DNA of 64,000 nucleotides. Origin: Sanguibacter gelidistatuariae (GTDB taxonomy: Bacteria > Actinomycetota > Actinomycetes > Actinomycetales > Cellulomonadaceae). The DNA is taken from positions 88,343-152,342 of the forward strand of contig NZ_FMYH01000002.1 of NCBI RefSeq assembly GCF_900096585.1. Reading direction: 5' to 3'. Under the pieces are notes generated by a model. It was given only the letters and a program-made list of their open reading frames with translations, was not told where the DNA came from and made no database searches. This document shows, in pieces, positions 1 to 9,137 of the stretch. Each line of letters begins with the position of its first letter. Position 1 is the stretch's first letter. The position numbers and the translations under genes are program-made.

Positions 1-32
1 GCCCGGTTAGGCCTGGGTCGCCTGCACGCTGC

Positions 33-233
33 TCACTCGCGGGAGGCGTCCGCCACGAGCTCCTCAGGGCGAGGCGGGATGGTCTCGTCGTCCTCGAGCA
101 GGCGGACCTCGTCAAACTCAGGATGGGCGGAGTGCAGCCGGCGTGCCACCTCCTCGGCCTGCCCGTCGAGCCCGTCGCGATCGGGGCCAGCTAGATGGTC
201 GGAAGCATCAAGTCCCTCGTGGTGAGCATTCAT
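33..233 (-). CDS. Small acidic hypothetical protein, 66 aa
   Basis: I do not recognise this protein. It is short, soluble and rich in Asp, Glu and His, with no membrane segment or known motif. The ATG at 233 is chosen over an upstream in-frame start at 287 because a GGAGGA ribosome-binding site sits just before it. It lies about 70 bp upstream of the 3' end side of the pyc gene on the same strand, so it may be translated from the tail of the pyc transcript. The middle holds an acidic patch (LLEDDETIPPRPEEL) of the kind found in small regulatory or stress proteins, but no function can be assigned. Confidence 0.55.
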   Translation of the reverse strand: MNAHHEGLDASDHLAGPDRDGLDGQAEEVARRLHSAHPEFDEVRLLEDDETIPPRPEELVADASRE

Positions 234-303
234 GTGCGTGTCCTCCTCAGATCCGGTGACGACCACGCTAGGCACCATCTCCCCCACCCGCCACCTGGAT
301 CCG

Positions 304-3300
304 CTAGGAGATGACCATGACCAGGTCGCCGCCCTCGAGCTGCTGGACAGCGCCGATCACCAGGCGCTGGACCGTTCCGGCCACCGGGGTGGTGATCGAG
401 GCCTCCATCTTCATCGCCTCGACCGTGGCCACCGTCTGACCCGCCTCGACCCGCTGGCCCTCCTGGACCACGGGCGTCACAGCCCCTGCGAACGGCGCCG
501 CGATCTGACCCGGGGTGTCCAGATCGGCCTTCTGTGCCAGAGAGCTGTCCACCGCGATGCGCATGTCACGGACCTGGATCGGACGGAGCTGGCCGTTCAA
601 GGTGAACATCACGGAGCGCATGCCGCGCACGTCCGGCTCGCCGACGGCCTCGAGGCCGACGTGCAGCCGCACGCCGCGCGCGAGGGCGATCTCGACCTCG
701 TCGCCGCGCTCGAGCCCGTACAGGTAGTTGGACGTGTCCAGCACGCTGACGTCACCGAACTTGGCCTGGGTGGTGAGGAAGTCCTTCGTCGGCCCGGCGA
801 AGAGCAGGTGATTGAGCCGGTCCCGGCGCACCTGCGACGACCCGGCGAGGTCGGCGAGGTCCTGCTCGGTGAGCGGGTTGATCGCGTCGCGCACGGTCCG
901 CCCGGCCAGCGCCTTCGTGCGGAAGGGCTCGGGCCAGCCACCGGGGGGATCACCGAGCTCGCCACCGAGGAAGGCGATCACGGAGTCCGGGATGTCATAG
1001 TCCTGCGGATTCGCGGCGAAGTCCGCCGGGTCCGCGCCGCGGGCCACGAGCTGGAGAGCCAGGTCCCCCACGACCTTCGACGACGGCGTCACCTTGACCA
1101 GGCGGCCGAGGATCCGGTCCGCAGCGGCATAGGTCGCCTCGATCTGCTCGAACTGGTCACCCAGGCCCAGCGCGATCGCCTGCTGGCGCAGGTTGGACAG
1201 CTGCCCACCGGGGATCTCGTGGGTGTAGACGCGACCGGTCGGGCCGACCAGGCCGGACTCGAAGGGTGCGTACAGCCGGCGCACGGCCTCCCAGTACGGC
1301 TCGAGGTCGCACACGGCGGCGAGCGAGAGCCCGGTGTCCCGCGGGGTGTGCTCGAGGCTCGCCACCAGGGCGGACATCGGTGGCTGGCTCGTGGTCCCCG
1401 CCATCGCGGCCGACGCCACGTCGACCGCGTCCACCCCGGCCTCGACCGCGGCCATGATGGTGCCCATCTGGCCGCCGGTCGTGTCGTGGGTGTGCAGGTG
1501 GACGGGGAGGTCGAAGCGCTCACGCAGCGCGGTGACCAGCTTGACCGCGGCCGCCGGACGCAGCAGACCGGCCATGTCCTTGATCGCCAGGATGTGCGCG
1601 CCGGCGTCCACGATCCGCTCAGCCAGCTCGAGGTAGTAGTCGAGGGTGTACAGGGTCTCAGCTGGGTCGAGCAGGTTCCCGGTGTAGCACAGGGCGACCT
1701 CGGCCACGGCCGTGCCGGTCGCCCGCACGGCCTCGATCGCGGGTCGCATCTGCTCGACGTCGTTGAGCGCGTCGAAGATCCGGAAGATGTCGATGCCCGA
1801 CGCCGCCGCCTCGCGGACGAAGGCTTCCGTCACCTCGGTCGGGTACGGGGTGTAGCCGACCGTGTTGCGCCCGCGCAGCAGCATCTGCAGGGCCACGTTG
1901 GGCAGCGCGGCGCGGAGCTTGGTCAGGCGGTCCCACGGGTCCTCCCCGAGGAAGCGCAGCGCGACGTCGTACGTCGCCCCGCCCCACGCCTCGACCGAGA
2001 ACAGCCCGGGAATCATCCGCGCCACGTACGGCGCCACGACCTCGAGGTCGTGGGTGCGCACCCGGGTGGCGAGCAACGACTGGTGGGCGTCGCGGAACGT
2101 CGTGTCGGTCACCGCGACCGCCGTCTGGGCGCGCAGCGCCCGGGCGAAGCCCTCGGGTCCGAGCTCGAGCAGGCTCTGCCGGGTCCCGGCGGGCGCCGGC
2201 GCGCTCACGTCGCACATGGGCAGCTTGGCCCGCGGGTCGATCGCCCCCCGCCCCGATCCGTGCGGACGGTTCACGGTGACGTCACCGAGGAAGGCCAGCA
2301 GCTTCGTGCCGCGGTCGGCGCTCTCCCGGGCCACGAGCAGCTCGGGGCGCTCGTCGATGAACGACGTCGACAGGTTTCCCGCGACGAACTCGTCGTCGGA
2401 CAGCACGGCCTGGAGGAAGGGGATGTTCGTGCGGATGCCACGGATGCGGAACTCTGCCAGCGCGCGGCGCGCGCGGCGCACCGCCGTCGGGTAGTCGCGG
2501 CCTCGGCAGGTGAGCTTGACGAGCATGGAGTCGAAGTGACCGGTGATCTCCGAGCCCGCGGTCGCCGTCGCGCCGTCCAGGCGGACGCCCGCGCCGCCCG
2601 GTGAGCGGTAGGCCACGATCCGGCCGGTGTCGGGGCGGAAGCCGTTGGAGGGGTCCTCGGTCGTGATGCGGGTCTGCAGGGCGGCCCCGTTGACCCGGAT
2701 GTCCTCCTGACGGATGCCGAGGTCTTCGAGGGTCTCTCCGGCCGCGATCCGCATCTGGGAGGAGACCAGGTCGATGTCGGTGACCTCCTCGGTGACCGTG
2801 TGCTCGACCTGGATGCGCGGGTTCATCTCGATGAACACGTGCTGACCGGCCCGCTCCCCCACCGTGTCGAGCAGGAACTCGACCGTCCCGGCGTTCTGGT
2901 AGCCGATGGACCGGGCGAATGTCACCGCGTCCGCGCACAGCGCATCCCGGATCGCAGGGTCGAGGTTCGGAGCCGGGGCGATCTCGATGACCTTCTGGTG
3001 GCGACGCTGGACCGAGCAGTCCCGCTCGAAGAGGTGCACGATGTTGCCCTCGCCGTCCGCGAGGATCTGGACCTCGATGTGCCGGGGTCGCAGGACCGCC
3101 TGCTCGAGGAACATCGTCGGGTCGCCGAAGGCGCCCTCTGCCTCCCGCATGGCAGCCGCGAGGGCCTCGGGGAGGTCCTCGCGATTGGCGACGCGGCGCA
3201 TGCCGCGACCACCTCCGCCGGCGACCGCCTTGGCGAAGAGCGGGAAACCGATCACGTCGGCCGCGGCGATCAGCTCGTCGACGTCGGCCGAGGGCTCCGA

Positions 3301-3702
3301 GGAGGCGAGGACAGGGATGCCAGCGGCACGGGCGGCCTTGAGCGCACGGACCTTGTTGCCGGCCAGCTCGAGCACCTCGGCCGGCGGGCCGATGAACGTC
3401 AGGCCTGCGTCGACGCAGGCCCGGGCGAGGTCCGGGTTCTCCGAGAGGAAGCCGTAGCCGGGGTAGACCGCGTCCGCCCCGGAGTCCTTGGCGACCCGCA
3501 CGATCTCTTCGATGTTCAGGTATGCCCGGACCGGGTGGCCAGCTTCGCCGATGAGGTATGCCTCGTCGGCCTTGAGGCGGTGCTCAGAGTTTCGATCCTC
3601 CTGCGGGAAGACCGCGACGGTGCGGGCCCCCATCTCGTAGGCGGCCCGGAACGCACGCACGGCGATCTCGGCTCGGTTGGCAACCAGCACCTTGGAGAAC
3701 AC
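304..3702 (-). CDS. pyc: Pyruvate carboxylase
   Basis: Carboxylates pyruvate to oxaloacetate using ATP, bicarbonate and biotin, an anaplerotic step feeding the TCA cycle in the cytoplasm. The 1132-residue chain has the full single-polypeptide architecture: N-terminal biotin carboxylase (starts FSKVLVANRAEIAVRA, ATP-grasp glycine loop GGGGRGMR near residue 165, EMNPRIQVEHTVTE near 290), a central carboxyltransferase TIM barrel (DTTFRDAHQSLLATR near 535, HLHTHDTTGG near 740), and a C-terminal biotinyl domain with VEAMKMEAS, where Lys1098 would carry biotin. The length matches the family. The GTG start at 3702 lacks a strong ribosome-binding site. The gene is divergent from the ParA-type gene across a 226-bp gap. 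Confidence 0.97.
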   Translation of the reverse strand: MFSKVLVANRAEIAVRAFRAAYEMGARTVAVFPQEDRNSEHRLKADEAYLIGEAGHPVRAYLNIEEIVRVAKDSGADAVYPGYGFLSENPDLARACVDAGLTFIGPPAEVLELAGNKVRALKAARAAGIPVLASSEPSADVDELIAAADVIGFPLFAKAVAGGGGRGMRRVANREDLPEALAAAMREAEGAFGDPTMFLEQAVLRPRHIEVQILADGEGNIVHLFERDCSVQRRHQKVIEIAPAPNLDPAIRDALCADAVTFARSIGYQNAGTVEFLLDTVGERAGQHVFIEMNPRIQVEHTVTEEVTDIDLVSSQMRIAAGETLEDLGIRQEDIRVNGAALQTRITTEDPSNGFRPDTGRIVAYRSPGGAGVRLDGATATAGSEITGHFDSMLVKLTCRGRDYPTAVRRARRALAEFRIRGIRTNIPFLQAVLSDDEFVAGNLSTSFIDERPELLVARESADRGTKLLAFLGDVTVNRPHGSGRGAIDPRAKLPMCDVSAPAPAGTRQSLLELGPEGFARALRAQTAVAVTDTTFRDAHQSLLATRVRTHDLEVVAPYVARMIPGLFSVEAWGGATYDVALRFLGEDPWDRLTKLRAALPNVALQMLLRGRNTVGYTPYPTEVTEAFVREAAASGIDIFRIFDALNDVEQMRPAIEAVRATGTAVAEVALCYTGNLLDPAETLYTLDYYLELAERIVDAGAHILAIKDMAGLLRPAAAVKLVTALRERFDLPVHLHTHDTTGGQMGTIMAAVEAGVDAVDVASAAMAGTTSQPPMSALVASLEHTPRDTGLSLAAVCDLEPYWEAVRRLYAPFESGLVGPTGRVYTHEIPGGQLSNLRQQAIALGLGDQFEQIEATYAAADRILGRLVKVTPSSKVVGDLALQLVARGADPADFAANPQDYDIPDSVIAFLGGELGDPPGGWPEPFRTKALAGRTVRDAINPLTEQDLADLAGSSQVRRDRLNHLLFAGPTKDFLTTQAKFGDVSVLDTSNYLYGLERGDEVEIALARGVRLHVGLEAVGEPDVRGMRSVMFTLNGQLRPIQVRDMRIAVDSSLAQKADLDTPGQIAAPFAGAVTPVVQEGQRVEAGQTVATVEAMKMEASITTPVAGTVQRLVIGAVQQLEGGDLVMVIS

Positions 3703-3928
3703 GCGTTATCCCATCATTCGACAAGATCCCACGCAGTCCGCAGGCGTGAGATTCCGTCGATCTTCCCATGATTCTCGCCGGCCACGGCCACGAACGCGGA
3801 GAAATCTCGGCGTTCGGTACGCTGATCCCGCATGAAAGGCCTCAGCTCGCCCCTGTCACCAGTCGACAGCGCGACGAGCGACGGCATCGAACTAGGTGGA
3901 GTTCCCGCCGGAAGGACCGTGTCCCCTC
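3703..3928. promoter_or_regulatory. Divergent intergenic region between pyc and parA-like gene
   Basis: This stretch separates the diverging pyc and ParA-type genes and should hold both promoters. No hexamer pair is convincing enough to assign. A GGAAGGA sequence at 3910-3916 is the likely ribosome-binding site for the GTG at 3929. No coding signal beyond a short in-frame extension of the ParA gene is seen. Confidence 0.35.
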
Positions 3929-4702
3929 GTGCCCGTGCTCGGAGTGTGCAGCTTGAAAGGCGGCGTCGGCAAGACGTCCATCACCCTCGGTCTCGCGTCG
4001 GCGGCGGTCGCCGCCGGCCTGCGGACGCTTGTGGTCGACCTCGACCCGCAGGCGGACACCACGCTCGCCCTCGGTGCCACCGGGGCGGCCGCGCAGGACG
4101 TCGCCGCAGTCCTGGACAACCCGGCCGACTACGTCGTGAAGTCGGCGCTCGCCGTCTCGAGCTGGGACCCGGACATGCTTGACGTCCTCATGGGATCGGC
4201 CGACTCCGCGCGTCACGACGGGCCCACCTACGAGCACCGGCTCGGCCGGCTCGCGACCGCCCTGGACACCCTGGACGAGTACGACCTGGTGATCATCGAC
4301 TGCCCGCCGTCTCTCGGCGGCCTTACCCGACAGGGCCTGACCGCCTGCGACCGTGCGCTCGTGGTCACCGAGCCCGGGCTCTTCTCGGTGACCGCGGCGG
4401 CCCGTGCCTTCAAAGCCATCGACGACCTCCGCCGCAGCTCGGCACCCCATCTGCAGCCGCTCGGCGTGGTCATCAACCGGGTCCGCGCACGTTCGAGCGA
4501 GCAGGCATACCGCCAGGCCGAGCTCGAGGGCATGTTCGGACCGCTGATCCTGTCCCCGATGATCCCGGAACGGGCTGCCATGCAGCAGGCACAAGGCGCT
4601 GGGCGGTCGATCCACGACTGGCCGGGAGCCTCTGCCGCGGAGCTGGCACAGGCCTTCGACTCGATCCTGGCCCGTGGGATGCGGGCGATGTCCGAGGCGT
4701 GA
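3929..4702 (+). CDS. ParA/MinD-family P-loop ATPase
   Basis: A deviant-Walker ATPase of the ParA/Soj type, a family that uses ATP-dependent dimerisation to position DNA or protein cargo. Visible motifs are the deviant Walker A CSLKGGVGKTSITLGLA at the N terminus, LVVDLDPQADTT (Walker A' region) and VIIDCPPSLGGLT (Walker B). The length of about 257 residues is normal. I prefer the GTG at 3929 (VPVLGVCSLKGG) over the GTG at 3896, because the family begins just before this motif and GGAAGGA lies upstream, although the spacing of 12 nt is long. No ParB gene is adjacent, so this is an orphan ParA. Such genes next to MerR regulators are usual in Actinobacteria and their cargo is unknown. Confidence 0.88.
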   Translation: MPVLGVCSLKGGVGKTSITLGLASAAVAAGLRTLVVDLDPQADTTLALGATGAAAQDVAAVLDNPADYVVKSALAVSSWDPDMLDVLMGSADSARHDGPTYEHRLGRLATALDTLDEYDLVIIDCPPSLGGLTRQGLTACDRALVVTEPGLFSVTAAARAFKAIDDLRRSSAPHLQPLGVVINRVRARSSEQAYRQAELEGMFGPLILSPMIPERAAMQQAQGAGRSIHDWPGASAAELAQAFDSILARGMRAMSEA

Positions 4703-4714
4703 GGGAGGGAGCCG

Positions 4715-5296
<582 letters not shown>

Positions 5297-5410
5297 TTGT
5301 CTGCCTCCGTCTCAAGCCGCCCTGCCAACCGGACTCGGCGCAGTGCTGCTTCCATGGTGACACGATTCCGTGGACTGCAGATGCTCAGCGAGAGGGGATC
5401 TCGTGTCGCT

Positions 5411-5427
5411 GGCGCAGATCCTGCGCC
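5411..5427 (-). terminator. Perfect 7-bp hairpin downstream of ftsR
   Basis: GGCGCAG, loop ATC, CTGCGCC forms a perfect stem between the two MerR genes. There is no U-tract on either strand, so it is a weak terminator candidate, or equally a palindromic protein-binding site upstream of the Rv1830-like gene. The rest of 5297-5549 shows no gene. Confidence 0.3.
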
Positions 5428-5549
5428 ATCCGATGACAGGCCCACGCTATGGCCCGGGTGGGGCGGGGTCAACGACCATCGCGGCAGGAGTTCTGGCGTG
5501 TCGCGCCGTGGCGGTCAGAGAAGCGGTCGCAACGACGGTCGTGACGGGC

Positions 5550-6386
5550 TCAGCCGGGGAGGTCTCCCACGCCCTGGCGCACCCACGCGGTGTGCAGGCG
5601 GGCAAACATCTCACCGAGCTCGGCGGCGGTCGCCCCGGCCTGGCCGCGGGCCGAGGGCGCGTGCTGCCCGCGCAGCGGTGAGACGACCTGGTCGATGAGG
5701 TCGATATGGCGTTCTGCCGCAGTGCGCAGGGAGCGAAGATGGCGTGGTTCGATGCCGAACTCGCCGAGCCCAGCGGCCAGCTGGACGATCTCCTGGGCCG
5801 CAGCGTCGAAGTGACCGAGCCCGTCCGGGCGCACGATCCCGGCGCCCACCAATGCCTCCACGAGTGTGGCAGCCACGCCGCACGAGGCGGCCAGCGCCTC
5901 CGTGCTGCTCTGGGTCCGGACGGCGGCGGACTCGCCGTCGCGGGCGATCAGGCGCGGGATGAGCGGCTGGTCGCTGCTCGCCACGCCCGCATCGAGGGCG
6001 GCGAGCTTGCCCTTGATCACCTTGAGCGGCAGATAGCGGTCACGCTGTTCGATGAGCACGAAGCGCAGACGCGCGACGTCGGCCGGGCTGTACTTGCGGT
6101 ACCCGGAGGCGGTGCGCACCGGTTCGACCAGGCCCTGTTCCTCGAGGAAGCGCAGCTTGGAGTGGCTGATCGCCGGGAACTCCATGCGCAGGCTGGAGAG
6201 CACGTCGGAGATCCGCATGGAGGCCTCACGGGAGATCCCGTGCGGCCACGTGCGCTCGACGACGACGTCCGCCGGGGCACCGTCCTGAGGCGCGCCGTCG
6301 TGCTGACCGGCGTCGCCCTGCCTGCTGTTGGCGTGCCCGCTGTTGTCGTGCCCGCTGTTGTCATGCGGAGAGCGCGCAGCGCTCAC
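5550..6386 (-). CDS. ftsR: MerR-family regulator FtsR-like
   Basis: A MerR-type regulator of 278 residues, the counterpart of Rv1828 and of corynebacterial FtsR, which regulates cell-division genes in that genus. The winged-helix domain spans roughly residues 56-125: RISDVLSSLRMEFPAISHSK, LRFLEEQGLVEPVRTASGYR, KYSPADVARLRFVLIEQRDRYLPLKVIK. The C-terminal half is an uncharacterised helical effector domain. The first 50 residues are low-complexity and contain a short tandem NSGHDNSGHANS coming from a 15-bp DNA repeat near 6330-6364; they may be disordered. The GTG start at 6386 overlaps the garA stop by GTGA, so the two are translationally coupled. The FtsR assignment rests on gene order and domain similarity. 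Confidence 0.85.
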   Translation of the reverse strand: MSAARSPHDNSGHDNSGHANSRQGDAGQHDGAPQDGAPADVVVERTWPHGISREASMRISDVLSSLRMEFPAISHSKLRFLEEQGLVEPVRTASGYRKYSPADVARLRFVLIEQRDRYLPLKVIKGKLAALDAGVASSDQPLIPRLIARDGESAAVRTQSSTEALAASCGVAATLVEALVGAGIVRPDGLGHFDAAAQEIVQLAAGLGEFGIEPRHLRSLRTAAERHIDLIDQVVSPLRGQHAPSARGQAGATAAELGEMFARLHTAWVRQGVGDLPG

Positions 6387-6883
6387 TCGGCAACCGGTTC
6401 GTCGGTCGACGCGTCGCGAGTCAGCGGGCTCGGGTAGAAGAGCATGCGGTACTTCCCGATCTGCACCTCGTCACCAGCCTTGAGCAGCGCAGAGTCGATC
6501 CGCACGCGATTGACGTAGGTGCCGTTGAGGGAGCCGATGTCCCGGACGACGAAGTCGTCGAGCTCGCGGACGAACTCCACGTGCTTGCGGGAGACGGTCA
6601 CGTCGTCGAGGAAGATGTCCGCCTGCTCGCTGCGACCGGCGACCGTGCGCTCGGCGTCGAGCAGGAAGCGAGAGCCTCCGCTCTGGCCGCGCTGCATGAT
6701 GAGCAGCGCCGAGGTCCGCGGCAGGGCCGCCACGGCGGCCTGCTGCTCGGCCGTGAGTCCGCCGGCGCCGAGGACCTCGTCTGCGACGGGTGTCCCGAAG
6801 CTGATCGTGGTGTCCCCGAGACCTGACAGTGCGGAGCTGTCGGGCAGACCCGGTCCCCCTGGGTGTCCGGTGCTGCTGGTCAT
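6383..6883 (-). CDS. garA: FHA-domain signalling protein, GarA/OdhI type
   Basis: A 166-residue forkhead-associated protein. GarA and OdhI bind and inhibit 2-oxoglutarate dehydrogenase and steer glutamate metabolism, and are controlled by Ser/Thr kinases acting on an N-terminal threonine motif. The FHA core is plain: GRSEQADIFLDDVTVSRKHVEF followed by DIGSLNGTYVNRVRI, with the phosphothreonine-binding Arg, Ser and Asn residues. Near residue 24 lies GDTTISFG, comparable in position to the phospho-acceptor ETTS of GarA. The ATG start follows AGGAGG by four bases. It is coupled to ftsR by a 4-bp overlap. In M. tuberculosis gcvH sits upstream of garA; it is absent here. Confidence 0.88.
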   Translation of the reverse strand: MTSSTGHPGGPGLPDSSALSGLGDTTISFGTPVADEVLGAGGLTAEQQAAVAALPRTSALLIMQRGQSGGSRFLLDAERTVAGRSEQADIFLDDVTVSRKHVEFVRELDDFVVRDIGSLNGTYVNRVRIDSALLKAGDEVQIGKYRMLFYPSPLTRDASTDEPVAE

Positions 6884-6930
6884 GTCGCCTCCTGGTCACT
6901 GCGAATACATCACTGCCTACGTCACTGCTG

Positions 6931-6957
6931 TGCCGCTCATGCCGCTCATGCCGCTCA
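6931..6957. repeat. Three tandem copies of a 9-bp unit upstream of garA
   Basis: TGCCGCTCA is repeated three times head to tail, 26-bp span plus one base, about 50 bp upstream of the garA start. The role is unknown; it lies in the likely 5' untranslated or promoter region. Confidence 0.7.
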
Positions 6958-7034
6958 CGTCACTGCGCGGACGTCCGACTGTGTCCGCACCGACTACATC
7001 ATCGGCAGGCGACCCGCATCTGTGAGTGGTCGGA

Positions 7035-7059
7035 ACCTCTTAAGGACAACCTTAGAGGT
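7035..7059. promoter_or_regulatory. Inverted repeat between the DUF881 gene and garA
   Basis: ACCTCT, a T bulge, AAGG, loop ACAA, then CCTT and AGAGGT form a dyad of 10 base pairs. It lies about 150 bp upstream of garA and 70 bp downstream of the DUF881 stop. It could be an operator for the garA-ftsR unit or a hairpin ending the DUF881 transcript. No U-tract follows, which favours an operator. Confidence 0.45.
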
Positions 7060-7127
7060 GAACCGCCCAAGACAGAAGTCCCCCGATACTCTTGCACGCT
7101 ACACGCCGGTCGTCTTGACCGGCCGGA

Positions 7128-7925
7128 TCAGTCGCCGACGTCTGGCGTGGCGTACTTGGGCTCGGCCGGCTCGCGGACCGAGCGGATCTCCACCAGCGTC
7201 TTCTGCTGGATCGTGGTGCGGCCGCCGTTCGTGGTGATCGTCGCCATGGCGCCGCCGGGGATCGCGATGGCCGGCTCGAGCGTCTGCGGGTCGCCGATCA
7301 CCGACCACCGGTAGGGCGCGGAGACCGGGATCCCGTCGATCACGACCCCCTGGTCGGCGTCGGTGAAGTAGCTGCTGGTGACCATCCGGATGCCATTGAC
7401 ATCGATCGCCTCGGCGCCGGCGTTGCGCAGTTCCTCCAGGACGTTGAACAGTCGGGCCGCCGTGATCCGCTTGGTGCCCTCCACGATCGTGATCTCCAGG
7501 CCGGGCCCCTCGGCTGGCAACCGGCCCGACAGGATTCCCTGCACGGCGACGTTCTGCTCGGCAAGCTCGATCGCCGCTCGCTGGGAGTCGCTTCCCGACT
7601 GCAGCTCGAACTCCGTCTCGCGCAGGGCCGCCGCCTCGCGCTCGAGGGCGTCTGACCGCCGGTTCACGTCGTCGAGGATGCGCACCAGGTCCGACTGGCG
7701 CAGACCCGCGAACTCGTCCTGCTGGGTCTGGCGGAGCTGCACGACGAGCGCGAAGCCGAGCACCGCACACAGGATCGCGGCCAGGATCTGCGCACGGGTC
7801 GCCCGCGGCCTCCAGGCGCCACGGACCCGGCGCCACGCGGTCATCGGGGGCCGGGGCGCGGTCTCTGTCGACGGGGCGTCTGCGGGACTGGCGGCCGCGT
7901 CGTCGGGCTCCTCGTGCTTGCTCAT
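7128..7925 (-). CDS. DUF881 membrane-anchored protein (second copy in trio)
   Basis: A 265-residue member of the DUF881 family, function unknown. After a charged N-terminal tail of about 45 residues there is one transmembrane helix (ILAAILCAVLGFALVVQL), then a coiled-coil stretch rich in Glu and Arg (SDLVRILDDVNRRSDALERE), then the conserved extracytoplasmic domain with IVEGTKRITAARLFNVLEEL, AIDVNGIRMVTSSYF and VSAPYRWSVIGDPQTLEPA. The ATG at 7925 overlaps the sbp stop by ATGA. The arrangement DUF881-Sbp-DUF881 next to pgsA is conserved in Actinobacteria, and its persistent company with division and envelope genes suggests an envelope role, which is inference only. Confidence 0.85.
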   Translation of the reverse strand: MSKHEEPDDAAASPADAPSTETAPRPPMTAWRRVRGAWRPRATRAQILAAILCAVLGFALVVQLRQTQQDEFAGLRQSDLVRILDDVNRRSDALEREAAALRETEFELQSGSDSQRAAIELAEQNVAVQGILSGRLPAEGPGLEITIVEGTKRITAARLFNVLEELRNAGAEAIDVNGIRMVTSSYFTDADQGVVIDGIPVSAPYRWSVIGDPQTLEPAIAIPGGAMATITTNGGRTTIQQKTLVEIRSVREPAEPKYATPDVGD

Positions 7926-8269
7926 GCCTTGAACAGGTGCCGACGGATCGCCGCAGCGTTGGAGAAGATGCGGATGCCGAGCACGACGACGACGCCGGTC
8001 GAGAGCTGGGTGCCGACCCCGAGCTGGTCGCCGAGGAAGACGATGAGGGCGGCGACGACCACGTTGGACAAGAACGAGACGAGAAAGACCTTGTCGTCGA
8101 ACATGCCGTCCAGCAGGGCGCGCAGCCCGCCGAAGAGGGCGTCGAGGGCAGCGACGACCGCGATCGGAAGATAGGGCTGGAGGTAGACCGGAACCGTCGG
8201 TTCCAGGAACAATCCAGCAGCTATCCCGATCAAGAGCCCGAAGACCGGAATCACGTTGTACTCCCCCAT
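7922..8269 (-). CDS. sbp: Small basic membrane protein Sbp (DUF1290)
   Basis: A 115-residue integral membrane protein of the DUF1290/Sbp family. Three hydrophobic segments are visible: VIPVFGLLIGIAAGLFL, YLPIAVVAALDALFGGL and VSFLSNVVVAALIVFLG, with the family signature around ALFGGLRALLDGMFDDKVF and a closing VLGIRIFSNAAAIRRHLF. The ATG at 8269 (MGEYNVIPVFG) is preferred because the family starts right before the first membrane helix; an in-frame ATG at 8290 would overlap the upstream gene by 14 bp. Neither has a clear ribosome-binding site. It is flanked by two DUF881 genes with overlapping or near-overlapping ends, so the three are one operon. The biochemical role is unknown. Confidence 0.85.
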   Translation of the reverse strand: MGEYNVIPVFGLLIGIAAGLFLEPTVPVYLQPYLPIAVVAALDALFGGLRALLDGMFDDKVFLVSFLSNVVVAALIVFLGDQLGVGTQLSTGVVVVLGIRIFSNAAAIRRHLFKA

Positions 8270-8276
8270 GCTGTAG

Positions 8277-9137
8277 TCACTTGTCACCATTGTCCGTGCC
8301 GAGGGGCTGTGCCGAGAACAGCACCCGAGTCGGCCCCGCGGGTACGAGGAGGTCCTCGTGCGTGGCCACGCTGGTCTTGATCCCGTACTGGGATCCCAGG
8401 GCACTGAGCTGCTGCGCCGCCGAAGATCGGGCCAGGCCGGTCTCGAGATCGTTCCGGTTGCCGATCGCGACGACCTCATACGGCCCGGCGACCCCGACGA
8501 GGTCAACAAGGATGGCGCTGCCGGCGCTGCGGATCGAGGTGGTCGCAGTGAGCCGCTGGCCGTTGATTGCGATCGCCTCCGCGCCCGCCGACCACAGCGC
8601 GTTGACGACCGACTGCAGGTCGGAGTCCTGCACGAAGGCGGCCGGGTCCGTGGCTGCATCGGCGCCGTCCGCGACGGTCACGGTGATCCCTGGCCCTTTG
8701 GCCGCGACCGTCCCGTTGGTGAAGCCGTCCAGGGCTACGGTGCGCACCAGCTCGGGGTCCACGAACTCCAGCGCGGAGTCCCGCAGGGTGTCGATCGACG
8801 TCCCCAGTGCGGCATTCTGGGCGGTCAGGGTGGCGACCTCCGCGCGGGTGCTGGTGATCTCGTCCTGCAGGAGCGTCCGGGCCGCCACCACGCCGGGCTG
8901 CGGCTTGCGCAGCTCGATCGCCGCCCGGGCGGTCCCGAAGCCCAGCACGATCGCCACGACGAGGAGCACCACGATCGTGACGGCGGCGCGCGGCGCTTCC
9001 TCCCCCCGTGCCCGACGCCCCGCCGCCGCGGCGTAGCCGGGGTCGAGCGGGCGGTGCATGACCTCGTTGAGGAGGGTCATCGACGCGTCGACGGCGCGGG
9101 CGGGACGCGGCTGGGCCGGGTCGGCGTCGGGCATCAT
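8277..9137 (-). CDS. DUF881 membrane-anchored protein (first copy in trio)
   Basis: A 286-residue DUF881 protein paralogous to the gene two positions downstream. A cytoplasmic tail of about 50 residues precedes one membrane helix (VTIVVLLVVAIVLGFGTA), a coiled-coil segment (LLQDEITSTRAEVATLTAQN) and the DUF881 core with KGPGITVTVADG, LQSVVNALWSAGAEAIAING and VVAIGNRNDLETGLARS. The ATG at 9137 overlaps the phosphatidyltransferase stop (ATGA), fixing the start well below the limit of the open frame. The two DUF881 copies have diverged strongly except in the core. The role is unknown; the topology suggests an extracytoplasmic domain tethered to the membrane. Confidence 0.85.
   Translation of the reverse strand: MMPDADPAQPRPARAVDASMTLLNEVMHRPLDPGYAAAAGRRARGEEAPRAAVTIVVLLVVAIVLGFGTARAAIELRKPQPGVVAARTLLQDEITSTRAEVATLTAQNAALGTSIDTLRDSALEFVDPELVRTVALDGFTNGTVAAKGPGITVTVADGADAATDPAAFVQDSDLQSVVNALWSAGAEAIAINGQRLTATTSIRSAGSAILVDLVGVAGPYEVVAIGNRNDLETGLARSSAAQQLSALGSQYGIKTSVATHEDLLVPAGPTRVLFSAQPLGTDNGDK

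Noticed and set aside
232..2604. 790-residue plus-strand open frame opposite pyc
   Set aside because: It is a codon-phase shadow of a high-GC gene; the composition is His/Arg/Asp-rich with no motif, and pyc on the other strand is certain.
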